DNA from: Cytobacillus firmus
GTDB lineage: Bacteria > Bacillota > Bacilli > Bacillales > Cytobacillaceae
Reading direction: 5' to 3'
Length of the DNA: 64,000 nt
Assembly (NCBI RefSeq): GCF_023657595.1
Contig: NZ_CP098323.1
Span: 4,550,001-4,614,000, forward strand
Every line of letters begins with the position of its first letter. The first letter of the stretch is position 1. A program made the position numbers and the translations under genes. Positions 19,501 through 27,400 of the stretch are shown here, piece by piece. The notes below the pieces were generated by a model, which was not told the DNA's origin, searched no databases, and worked only from the letters and a program-made list of their open reading frames with translations.

Positions 19501-20456
19501 TCATCTAACATTTCAATGTGAATGCCTCTATGAGATAAATCCCTTAGCACTTCTGATTGACTTAGGTCCATCTCCAGATTCCCGATTTGAACTTTTTCCA
19601 GAAGGGGAAGCATTAAAAGACTATTAATATTCTCTAAAGGCAATGAATTTAGTTTTAATTCAGTAAGATTTGTTACGTTCCCAAGGACGCTGATATCTGA
19701 TATCGATACATCTTCAATGATTAGATGCTTTAAATTAACCGCAAGCTCTAATCCTTTCAAACTATTAATATCTCCAAATCGGTCATTTACATTCAGGAAA
19801 GTTAACTTTTCCAGGTCTTCTTTTACAACAGCGCCTTCCGGTTTAGGCAGCTGCTCGCGGATGATTTTCTCAAGATTAGGGTTATCCAGGATAACCTCTT
19901 CAGCATCAGGATTAGCTGGTTCTTCGGCTGGAACGGAATCCTGTTCAGACGCCGGCTGTTCCTGGCTGCCTTCTGAAGGCTCGGCAGTTTCAGCGCTTTT
20001 TTCTGCGGCCTGTTGCACAGGTTCCTTACTTTCTTCTTGTGAGGATTGGTTATCCTCTATGTATACCGATACCGTTTTTGCAGTACTTGTTAACTCCACA
20101 TCACCCTGTTGGCCCTTAATAGAGTAAACATATACCTGCTCTTCTGCGGCAGCCTGGTCCATATACTCGTATGTTTTAACGACATCTTCCCCCAGGATTT
20201 CATTGGATAGCAAAGTTGGCTCGACATCCAGGACTTCATCGTTTTTAATGATCTTATAGGTTTCCGGGCCTTGATCCTGGACAGATAATATGGTTTTCCA
20301 GGTTAACGTTACCTTTCCATCCTCCACCACAGGGTCCGCCAAATCAATCATGGCAGCTGCAGTTGTCAGTCCTTGTGTCTGTGAAATTGGACTAATAAGG
20401 GAGAAAATAATAGCCATAATCATTGCAATGTTTAACCAGCTTTTTCTTTTCTTCAT
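16578..20456 (-). CDS. Internalin-like LRR / Fn3-like surface protein with LPNTA sortase signal
   Basis: 1292 aa. A signal peptide is followed by an Fn3-like module and an acidic, Pro/Glu/Gln-rich linker (about 130-190). Three blocks of SDS22/internalin-type leucine-rich repeats follow; the longest (about 660-960) has regular 21-22-residue repeats such as LTHLMSLDLDGNPITDLKPL. Fn3-like modules alternate with the LRR blocks, and three more (each starting near a SSIEASWEYTG-type strand) lead to a Gly/Lys/Pro-rich wall-spanning stretch. The C-terminus is a sorting signal: LPNTA at 1257, a hydrophobic segment and RRKKLV. LPNTA is the preferred signal of class D sortases, and such a sortase is encoded 140 bp away on the other strand. 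Probably an adhesion or matrix protein; the ligand is unknown. Confidence 0.92.
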   Translation of the reverse strand: MKKRKSWLNIAMIMAIIFSLISPISQTQGLTTAAAMIDLADPVVEDGKVTLTWKTILSVQDQGPETYKIIKNDEVLDVEPTLLSNEILGEDVVKTYEYMDQAAAEEQVYVYSIKGQQGDVELTSTAKTVSVYIEDNQSSQEESKEPVQQAAEKSAETAEPSEGSQEQPASEQDSVPAEEPANPDAEEVILDNPNLEKIIREQLPKPEGAVVKEDLEKLTFLNVNDRFGDINSLKGLELAVNLKHLIIEDVSISDISVLGNVTNLTELKLNSLPLENINSLLMLPLLEKVQIGNLEMDLSQSEVLRDLSHRGIHIEMLDDSKSFLLDVYRITESSAQVSWGMYGKGKIDKYTLTVNGEINATLNGDIYEYHLTGLKPSTSYNIKVSALSTGSVLAEKEYTFNTLAAPLGEKVSITDPNLEAAIKEELGLDRELYTSDMERLTALFAPGMEIETLDGLEHAMNLDHLVIYDNRVEDLTPLKNLTKLVILDIGDNPFSDSSAIVNLKNLANLDVSYTEFEDFIFLKELPSLQTVYLYGNLQIEDHAPSIEALEYLQSKGVEVNYDFDENVNMEIYTDFVNESKIGISWDYWTEEEDDYSYPDQYVLSVDGVEKEISSETNSEIFTGLKPETEYSFKVKAYQEGKLIGKAALTVSTASLPTGEIIHFPDKKMEKALKERLGLDRDIQESDMLSLVSIDLSSAGITDLSGLEKAVNLEDLSLWDNNIKDLSPLGGLTHLMSLDLDGNPITDLKPLKGLSNLFALFLSNTGIKDFSSLNNLSGLMYLTLSNNGIGTIPDLSGLKNLEILELSSNNITSLKGLEGLSNLMMLTIESNPVSDFSALSKMKLLFLDASYTDMQNLKWAADLTQLEGLAVAGNNLSDISPLKNLKNLSMLMANDNQISDIGVLLELERLEYVTLFNNEGLDLADGSEAMKIIEQLLAKGVFVEYENIEEGMLYFDSINSTSSTIDVSWIYEGEEEIEEYQLYLNGELIGSADPSDPFYTFEGLEPGKEYEIMVEAWSGEEIIDYGFAFVWTLSEDLNFIDVSTTDSSIEASWEYTGDEELSGYNVYLDGEYLEFIDAETNDYTFEELMPRTSYTLALEAVNTEESVVSYTSTDVQTESDSAVKFVDVTAAENTIEAYWEYAGAEIDEYSLYLDGELAATLGPEESFHEFTGLEEATEYEISIEAILEGEVVASDSLLISTEEAGKDDGGTVPGKNPGKGGTPDKDKGKPGLPAKDQNVKDNKPAKQAVKNTKSGKKLPNTATNMYNMLALGLTLLFAGSMLMLWHSRRKKLV

Positions 20457-20595
20457 TCGCTTGCTCCTTCTTGGATATTAATAGTTAATATTTACTATAA
20501 TTTACTAGAATTATACAATTAAGATAATTATAATGGTTAATAAATAAAAGTAAATCTTTATTTTTAGCCGTTTTTCGACAATAAAGGGGGAAGGC

Positions 20596-21147
20596 ATGAA
20601 AGCGCTCATTTATTTGCTTCTATTGCTTGGAGCAGCCATTACGGCTTATTCTTTGTTTGAGATAAGAGATTCCCAGATTCAGGTTGAGGAAAGAAAAGAG
20701 GCCGCCGTTAAAATGCTGAATGAAGATACAGAAAAGAAGCTTTCGTTTGAACAAAATGAAACGATCGGACTTCTTTCAGTTTCTAAAATTAATAAGGATA
20801 TCCCCATCATCGAAGGTACAGATAATGATCAGCTTGAGGCTGGGGTGGGGCATTATACCGGGACGGCATTTCCCGGCCAGAAAGACCAAATTGTGCTTTC
20901 AGGTCACAGGGACACAGTCTTTCGGAAATTTGACCAACTTAAGGTTGGGGACATCTTTACCGTGAAATTGTCGTATGGGGACTTTTCTTATGAAATTTAT
21001 GATACGAAGATTATTGATGCGGACGATCTTAGTATTATTAAAAGCACGTCTCCAGAAGAGGTACTGACTGTCACTACCTGCTACCCTTTTAACTTTATTG
21101 GGGATGCTCCAGAGCGGTTTATCTTTTATGCCAAGCCAATAAATTAA
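20596..21147 (+). CDS. Class D sortase
   Basis: 183 aa with an N-terminal membrane anchor (residues 3-20) and a sortase domain. The active-site triad is visible: His104 in LSGHRDTVF, Cys162 in TVTTCYPF and Arg174 in PERFIFYA. The compact length and the TTCYPF block fit class D (B. subtilis YhcS, B. anthracis SrtC). It cleaves a C-terminal LPxTx signal between Thr and the next residue and links the protein to peptidoglycan. The only visible substrate is the divergent LRR protein with LPNTA. Start ATG behind GGGGGAA. Confidence 0.92.
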   Translation: MKALIYLLLLLGAAITAYSLFEIRDSQIQVEERKEAAVKMLNEDTEKKLSFEQNETIGLLSVSKINKDIPIIEGTDNDQLEAGVGHYTGTAFPGQKDQIVLSGHRDTVFRKFDQLKVGDIFTVKLSYGDFSYEIYDTKIIDADDLSIIKSTSPEEVLTVTTCYPFNFIGDAPERFIFYAKPIN

Positions 21148-21285
21148 ATCATCTTCTGTTAATAGATGAAGAACAAGGAAAAGATGGAGGGAAACACAAT
21201 CAAGAACCATCCATTTACATAACAAAATGAGGATGTGGAAGAGAAATAATCAGCTGCTTGCAATGATCGTTTAGGGGGATTAGGA

Positions 21286-21552
21286 GTGAAAGCTATACTG
21301 CTAAACTTATTCATTATTTTTGGTTCTATTACCTTAATAGAAGCACTGAAACACACTTTAAGATTAAAAAATACTAAAACTGTAAACTTTCTTTCCTATT
21401 TATTAATGGGAGTTTTATCATTTGTGGCAGGAAAGGTTTTATTACCTGATTCCTCTACCTTTTCTTCCACATTGGCTATTGCATTTTTTATAGTTGCTTT
21501 AATATCTCTGTTTTTAAAGGACAGCAGTTCGGAAAAGCATGATTTTCAGTGA
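21286..21552 (+). CDS. Small membrane protein, unknown function, 88 aa
   Basis: GTG start 6 bases after GGGGGA. Three hydrophobic stretches (about 2-18, 33-50 and 56-75) and a charged tail (KDSSSEKHDFQ) suggest a small integral membrane protein. I do not recognise a family. It lies 138 bp after the sortase and may share its transcript; a bidirectional terminator follows. Confidence 0.6.
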   Translation: MKAILLNLFIIFGSITLIEALKHTLRLKNTKTVNFLSYLLMGVLSFVAGKVLLPDSSTFSSTLAIAFFIVALISLFLKDSSSEKHDFQ

Positions 21553-21612
21553 ACAGGTGTAAGAGTCTAATTCAAATAAACAAGACATTTATATAAAAAT
21601 ACTTCTACGCTA

Positions 21613-21642
21613 AAAAGAGACAGGAGCTTCCCTGTCTCTTTT
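21613..21642. terminator. Bidirectional terminator
   Basis: AAAAGAGACAGG / CCTGTCTCTTTT, a 12-bp stem with a 6-base loop, between convergent genes. Confidence 0.9.
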
Positions 21643-21647
21643 CAAAG

Positions 21648-23042
21648 TTATTGTTGAATGAGTGACCAAATTTCATCTTCAACATCAAGGCTCACTGCAC
21701 CTTTGCCGCCAATAATGGAGTACCACAGAACTTGTTCATCAACAAAGTGTTCTTTTGCAGCTGGGTGAAGTGTATTTGGTGTTGTTAACACTATAGGCTC
21801 AACATAAAGTCCTGCCAGAACAGAGCCCGTTAGTACGTCTGCAAAATTACTTCCTGTTGTCACAAATGCAGAGTCAATTCCAGCTGAGTAGAAATATTTT
21901 GATACATTCACTGATGTCTCATAGCGGTTTTTTCCGCTGACTCGAACAGGGCTAGGTAACTGTTTACGAACATTTTCTGAAACGGCACCTGTTCCGCCTA
22001 TAACAAATGTATTGTTATATTTTTTTATTTGAGCTGCAGTTGCAGACGGAAGTGTATTGGACTGAGATAATAAGATTGGCATGCCAGTTATAGCAGCATA
22101 TGGCCCAATCGATAAAGCATCCGGATAATTCTGTCCGGAAACCACAATAGCTGACTCTTGTATAGGTAATTTATTTGCAATTTTAACTGCCGTATCATAT
22201 CTTGTGCTTCCAGAAATGCGTTCAACCGTTAATCCAAGTGTATTCTTGAGATAGGTCTCAATCCCCTGGGATACGACGCCGGTACCTCCAATAATCGTTA
22301 CTTTCGATACACCCAGTTCACGAATGGCCTGAATAACCGATTCTGGAAGCGAATTTTTTTTAGTCAGTAAAATAGGGGCATCTAAATAGTAACCTAGTGG
22401 CGCAGCCGCTAAGGCATCCGGAAAGTCTGTACCAGTTGCCAGTAATATTTCATTAGCACCAGTGTATTGCCACCCTTCGTATGCCACATTTACAGCAGTT
22501 TCATAGCGATCCATACCAGAGATTCTGTATACATCTGGTTCAAATAGCATGGTGGTGAACGTATATTTTTCGCCTCTCGTTGTTTCATAGTTGTCGGTTA
22601 ACTGTAAGTAATATGTGCCAGGTTCTAGAATAGCCTCAGCATAAAACCCGCCTTCCTCATCAAAGGAGCTTCTCGCTTCCGTTATATCCTCCCTGGTTCC
22701 ATCAGCATTTTCCTTATAGATCACAACACTAATTTGACCAGTCATGCTTGTGAAAGCTTCTAACACTTCCCCTGCAAGGAGAAACCCGCCTTTTTTCGGG
22801 ATGGTAATCTTGTACATGTCCCTATCTGCCGGACTCATCGTACCCGTAACGTTATCTCCCAAAGAAATTGAATTTGCTTCTGTAAAATAATCATTGGGTT
22901 CTTGCTCATTAATATCTGGATACTCATCTTCAACTTGAAGCTTGGACTTCATCTCTTCAAAACCATTGTTTGCTGAAGCTGGAATAGAGAATAGAGAAGA
23001 TAGCAGAACGAAAGCAGCTAAAAACACAATACCTTTTTTCAC
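21648..23042 (-). CDS. PPC-domain / triple CWB2 surface protein
   Basis: 464 aa. Signal peptide about 1-24; a PPC-like beta-sandwich (about 45-165) with EPNDYFTEANSIS at its start and EPGTYYLQLTDN near its end, as in bacterial pre-peptidase C-terminal domains. Three CWB2 repeats fill 170-462 (ISGMDRYETAV, ISGSTRYDTAV and VSGKNRYETSV open them). No enzymatic domain is present, so it may be an adhesin, a carbohydrate-binding protein or a structural wall protein. Same module types as the 784-aa protein at 30370, in the opposite order. Confidence 0.85.
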   Translation of the reverse strand: MKKGIVFLAAFVLLSSLFSIPASANNGFEEMKSKLQVEDEYPDINEQEPNDYFTEANSISLGDNVTGTMSPADRDMYKITIPKKGGFLLAGEVLEAFTSMTGQISVVIYKENADGTREDITEARSSFDEEGGFYAEAILEPGTYYLQLTDNYETTRGEKYTFTTMLFEPDVYRISGMDRYETAVNVAYEGWQYTGANEILLATGTDFPDALAAAPLGYYLDAPILLTKKNSLPESVIQAIRELGVSKVTIIGGTGVVSQGIETYLKNTLGLTVERISGSTRYDTAVKIANKLPIQESAIVVSGQNYPDALSIGPYAAITGMPILLSQSNTLPSATAAQIKKYNNTFVIGGTGAVSENVRKQLPSPVRVSGKNRYETSVNVSKYFYSAGIDSAFVTTGSNFADVLTGSVLAGLYVEPIVLTTPNTLHPAAKEHFVDEQVLWYSIIGGKGAVSLDVEDEIWSLIQQ

Positions 23043-23060
23043 AAGTTTGCCTCCATTTTA

Positions 23061-23093
23061 CTGAAACTGTATATATAAAAGCGCCAGTTTCAG
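23061..23093 (-). promoter_or_regulatory. Inverted repeat in the leader of the PPC-CWB2 gene
   Basis: CTGAAACTG / CAGTTTCAG, a perfect 9-bp dyad with 15 bases between, 19-51 bp before the start codon. It could be an operator or an RNA hairpin near the ribosome binding site; it has no T-run. Confidence 0.4.
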
Positions 23094-23232
23094 CGGTCCA
23101 TTTAAAATTTTCAGAAAAAAATAGTTTCTTCTCACAAAGCTTTAGAAGCGTCTAGCTAACGAAAAAGAGCATACCTGCACGTTTGTACCGGTATGCTTTT
23201 CCGTTAAGAGATTTAACCAAAACTAATAATCT

Positions 23233-24195
23233 TTACTTCTGTAACAAAGTATTTACCGCTTGGTCAGTCACAACTGTATTCCCGCCCAGCACATAGTAAA
23301 GCTCGGCATAATCAGAATATGCCTGGACCGTATCAATTGTTGTTTGATGCGGTTTAGTTGGGTGGGTTAAGATTACTGGATTCCAGGTAGCGGCAGCAAA
23401 GGCTGATCCAGCCAGTGCATCCGGATAATTTTCACCTGTTGCAATCACCGGTAAATCCATATCAATCGCATCTTCAAAATACTGAATGACATTGCTGTTT
23501 GTTGCATAACGATTTACCCCGCTGATACGTTCCGGCATCGGAAATGCACTAGCCACTTGTGCACTAATGACTCCCGTACCGCCTATAACAAAAGACTCCA
23601 CCGGCTGTTCTGAATTAACAAACTGACTTACTGAAGACGGAACCGAATTTTTTTTGGTTAAGAGAATTGGCATTTCTAATTGTGCCGCTATTGGGGCAAT
23701 TGATAGAGCATCCGGAAAGCCTTCCCCGGTCGCGACCACTACACTATCTGGGTTCCCTAGCTGTTTGGCGACTTTTACGGATGTTTCATAGCGATCTGCA
23801 CCACTTAGTCTAGTTATTGATGATATCCCCAAGCTGTTAAGCTCTGTCACTATATTTTGGGAAATAACGGACTTCCCTCCAATTAAATATACAGTTGTAA
23901 CCTTAAGGCGCTTCAATTCATCCTTTACACTATCCGGCAACGAGTTAGCTGATGTTAATAGAAGTGGTGCACCATATTTATAAGCAAGAGGTGTCGCACT
24001 TAATGCATCTGGAAAGTCTTTTCCTGTAGCCAAAACAGCAACTGCGGACGTGTCCCAGCCTTCAACAGAGATATTTACCGCCGTTTCGTAACGGTCTTTG
24101 CCTGAGATGCGATGGGTTGGTGCGTCTTCTGCTTTCGCTTGTCCCAAAGGTAATGCCAGCGTCAATAAAGCGGATAGAATGATAGCCTTTTTCAT
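23233..24195 (-). CDS. Triple CWB2 protein without another domain, 320 aa
   Basis: A signal peptide (1-22) is followed only by three CWB2 repeats, opening at ISGKDRYETAV, LSGADRYETSV and ISGVNRYATNS, each with the APLLLT/MPILLT-type strand and a GG(K/T)xVIS turn. There is no catalytic or binding domain. Such stand-alone CWB2 proteins may act as wall-polymer caps or compete with other CWB2 proteins for binding sites; that is inference. It lies between two other CWB2 genes on the same strand, with its own ribosome binding site (GGAGGAAATC). Confidence 0.88.
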   Translation of the reverse strand: MKKAIILSALLTLALPLGQAKAEDAPTHRISGKDRYETAVNISVEGWDTSAVAVLATGKDFPDALSATPLAYKYGAPLLLTSANSLPDSVKDELKRLKVTTVYLIGGKSVISQNIVTELNSLGISSITRLSGADRYETSVKVAKQLGNPDSVVVATGEGFPDALSIAPIAAQLEMPILLTKKNSVPSSVSQFVNSEQPVESFVIGGTGVISAQVASAFPMPERISGVNRYATNSNVIQYFEDAIDMDLPVIATGENYPDALAGSAFAAATWNPVILTHPTKPHQTTIDTVQAYSDYAELYYVLGGNTVVTDQAVNTLLQK

Positions 24196-24374
24196 GATTT
24201 CCTCCTAATATTTCAATATCAAGAGTTATTATAGGGTGGAATAAAGGAAATTGATAGATAGATTTCCAGTGATGACAGAATATATTTTTCGACAAAATTC
24301 TTCCTTGACATTTAAAAAATATCAGCTTAAATGAAGATGAAACTTTGGCGTTAGATCACCTCACAAAATGCAAT

Positions 24375-24405
24375 AAAGACAGACTCAACTATTGAGCCTG
24401 CCTTT
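24375..24405 (-). terminator. Terminator of the YfkN-like gene
   Basis: Minus-strand stem AAAGGCAGGCTCAA / TTGAGTCTGTCTTT with G-U pairs, followed by ATTGCATTTTG. Confidence 0.7.
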
Positions 24406-24412
24406 ACTTTAA

Positions 24413-27400
24413 TTACTTATTAACTTTTATAATACGGCCTTCTATAACAGGGTCAACTTTGCCTTGGTCTTTAATGTAGGAAACTAATGCCTCTAAATCT
24501 ACTACATCGACTACGCGATTTTTGCCTTCTTTCAGAACGTGCAGTTCATCTCCGCCATCAGCCATGAAGTTGTTAACCGTTACTGAATATGTTTCTGTAT
24601 CTGCGATTGGAGTCCCATCCGCTTTTGTTACGGAAACAATACGCTTGCCAGCTTCCTTAGATGTATCATAAGAGAATTTCAAACCGGCAACTTTAAGTAT
24701 TCTTTGTTTAGAACCCCATTGCTGTTCTAATAGAGTTTTAACTTGTGCACCTGTCAAATCCATTGTCACCAGGTCATTGCCGAATGGCTGTACAGTGAAT
24801 GCTTCCTTCCAAGTGATTTCCCCTGCATCAATTTCTGCACGGATTCCGCCTGGGTTCATGAATGCAAATTCAGTTCCTGTAGCAGCAATCATAGAGTCTG
24901 CAATCAGGTTGCCCATTGGAGACTCGCCATCAGCATTTTCATCTCTGCTGATGCCGGTTGTTGTTGTACCAATTTTCTCATTTAAAATTGGAGCAACATC
25001 TTCCAGGTAAACATCAAGCATTGCTTTGATTTCCGCATCCGGCTCGATGCCATCACGGTAAGCTGTCACAATTTCTGCTTCCTTCTTAACAATATCCTTC
25101 GTTACAGGGTCTATTGTAAGATCCACATCAGAGAATGCAGTTCCATACGAGAAAGACTGGACAAGCAGTTTGCCATCAACTACTGTGTTGGCATACTGAT
25201 GATTATGGCCGCCAAACATGACATCCACTTCATCATCAACTTTATTTGCAATTTCCACTAGTTCTTCTGTAGGGTTCTTGCCGTCAGTGTCAGACTTTAT
25301 AGGGTTGTGGGATACGACAACAATTGATTTTACACCTTGGTCCTTCAATTCTTTCGTATACTTGTTGATTGCTTCCGCTTCATCCGTGAATTCAACTCCA
25401 GCTACACCGCTTGGAGTAACGATTGCAGGTGTGTCAGAGTATGCCACTCCAATAAATCCAATCTTAACGCCATTCACTTCATTGATTACATATGGATCCA
25501 AAATTGGTTCTTTTGTTTTTGAATCAACTACGTTAGAAACTACGTAAGGGAAATTTGCACCTTCGAATTCACCATACTTATCAACCGTCTTTGGATGGCT
25601 TCCGCCGTTGATCAGGCGGAGCATCTCATCAACGCCCTCGTCAAATTCGTGATTTCCAAGTGTTCCCAGATCAAAGCCAATCTCATTTAATAGCTTAATC
25701 GTTGGCTCATCCTGCAGCAATGCAGATACCGGCGAGCTGGCACCCGCCACATCACCTGCATGAAGCATGAAAGTGTTAGGATTTTCTGCTTCACGCTCTT
25801 TTAAGTAGGCTGCTAAATATTCAATTCCGCCTGCACCTTCAGCACCAAGCTTTGCATTAAAGGTATCAAGCTGGCCGTGAAGGTCATTGATTCCTAATAA
25901 TTGAACTTCAAACGGTCTTGACATGTTAACTGCATATTTGTGGAAACCGTTTGATCCTTCACCGACATATTCGATATTCTCCGTACCTGCTGCAATATCT
26001 TTTGCTGCTGGAGAGGATTCGAATACAACATTAACATCACCATAGATAGGAGACAGCTTCCAGTTCTGATCAGCAGAAGGATTGATTGTCTTATTCTTAA
26101 TAATGTAATTCATAAGAACCTGGCGATTTTCGTCAGCAGACTGATAGATGATTCGATTGCCATCAGGGTTAACTACAGCCATTGCTGCACGGTAGTTATT
26201 TGTTGCAATGACAAATTCCTGATCTTCCTTAACAGGCTTGCCATTGAATTCTAAATTCTTAATACGGCTGGCGCCTTCGTTGGCAACTTTTCCAGCTGAA
26301 TCGTATTTTGCCGGCTGAGTTACATCAATTTCGTATGTTACACCATCTAAAGTATCAAAGTTGTAAACTGCGAATTCACTGTTAATCAGATTTTGTTCAT
26401 CTGTTTTTGAAGGGTCAATCTGATTAAAGTTGCCTGCTGTCCACTCTAAATACTCCTTCACTTCTGCACCGTTCAATTTAACTGCTTGTACAGTATTAGG
26501 GTATTTATAGAGGTCAGCCACGTTTTTAATAGTGATTGTACCTTTAGGAATATTCGTATATTCGCTTGCGCCGTTTCTGCCTGCTTTAAATGGAGCAGCA
26601 GATGATAGCACAGGAAGGTTCTCGTATTCTGTTCCTTTTAGAGCATTTTCTACGAACTCTTTTTGGGCATTGCTGACAATTTGTACGGATGGATCATCCT
26701 GTACACGTGCAAAATAGCTATGGATTGGTGCTGTGGTTTCGCCAACAGGGCTGTTAATGTATTTAACCGTTTCTTCATGCGAAGATTTTAGTACATCTAC
26801 AAGCGCCTGATCATTTGACACATCTTTAGAAGTAGCACGAACCTCTGATTGGGAATCCTTTACAGTCCATTTTCCATCCACTTTTGCTAAAGTCAGGTCA
26901 ATGACACCAAGATTGCTTCCATCAACATTCGCTTGTACAGCCGCAACCCCGTTAATGGTTCCTTTAGCTGTATCTACTCCATCGACTTTAAAGGACGCAT
27001 CATTGCTTGGGAATGATTTATGGGTATGCCCCATTAAGATTGCATCAATACCCTCTACTTCACTTAGAGCAAATGCAGTATTTTCTTTGTTTGTTTTATC
27101 TCCGTCAAATCCGCTGTGAGATAATGCAACCACTACCTCAGCACCGTCTTTTTTCATTTCAGGAATCCACTTCTTGGCAGAAGCTACAACATCCTCGGTT
27201 ACCACTTTGCCTTGAAGGTTGGCCTTGTCCCACTGCATGATTTGTGGGGCAACAAATCCAATGACTCCCACTTTAACTGTCTGCTCTTTACCCTTTTCAT
27301 CCTTTACTTTCTTTTCGATGATTTGGTAAGGTTTGATGTAGTTTACATCATTAGCTGGGTCATCATCATGGTCATCTTTATATACATTGGCACTTACATA

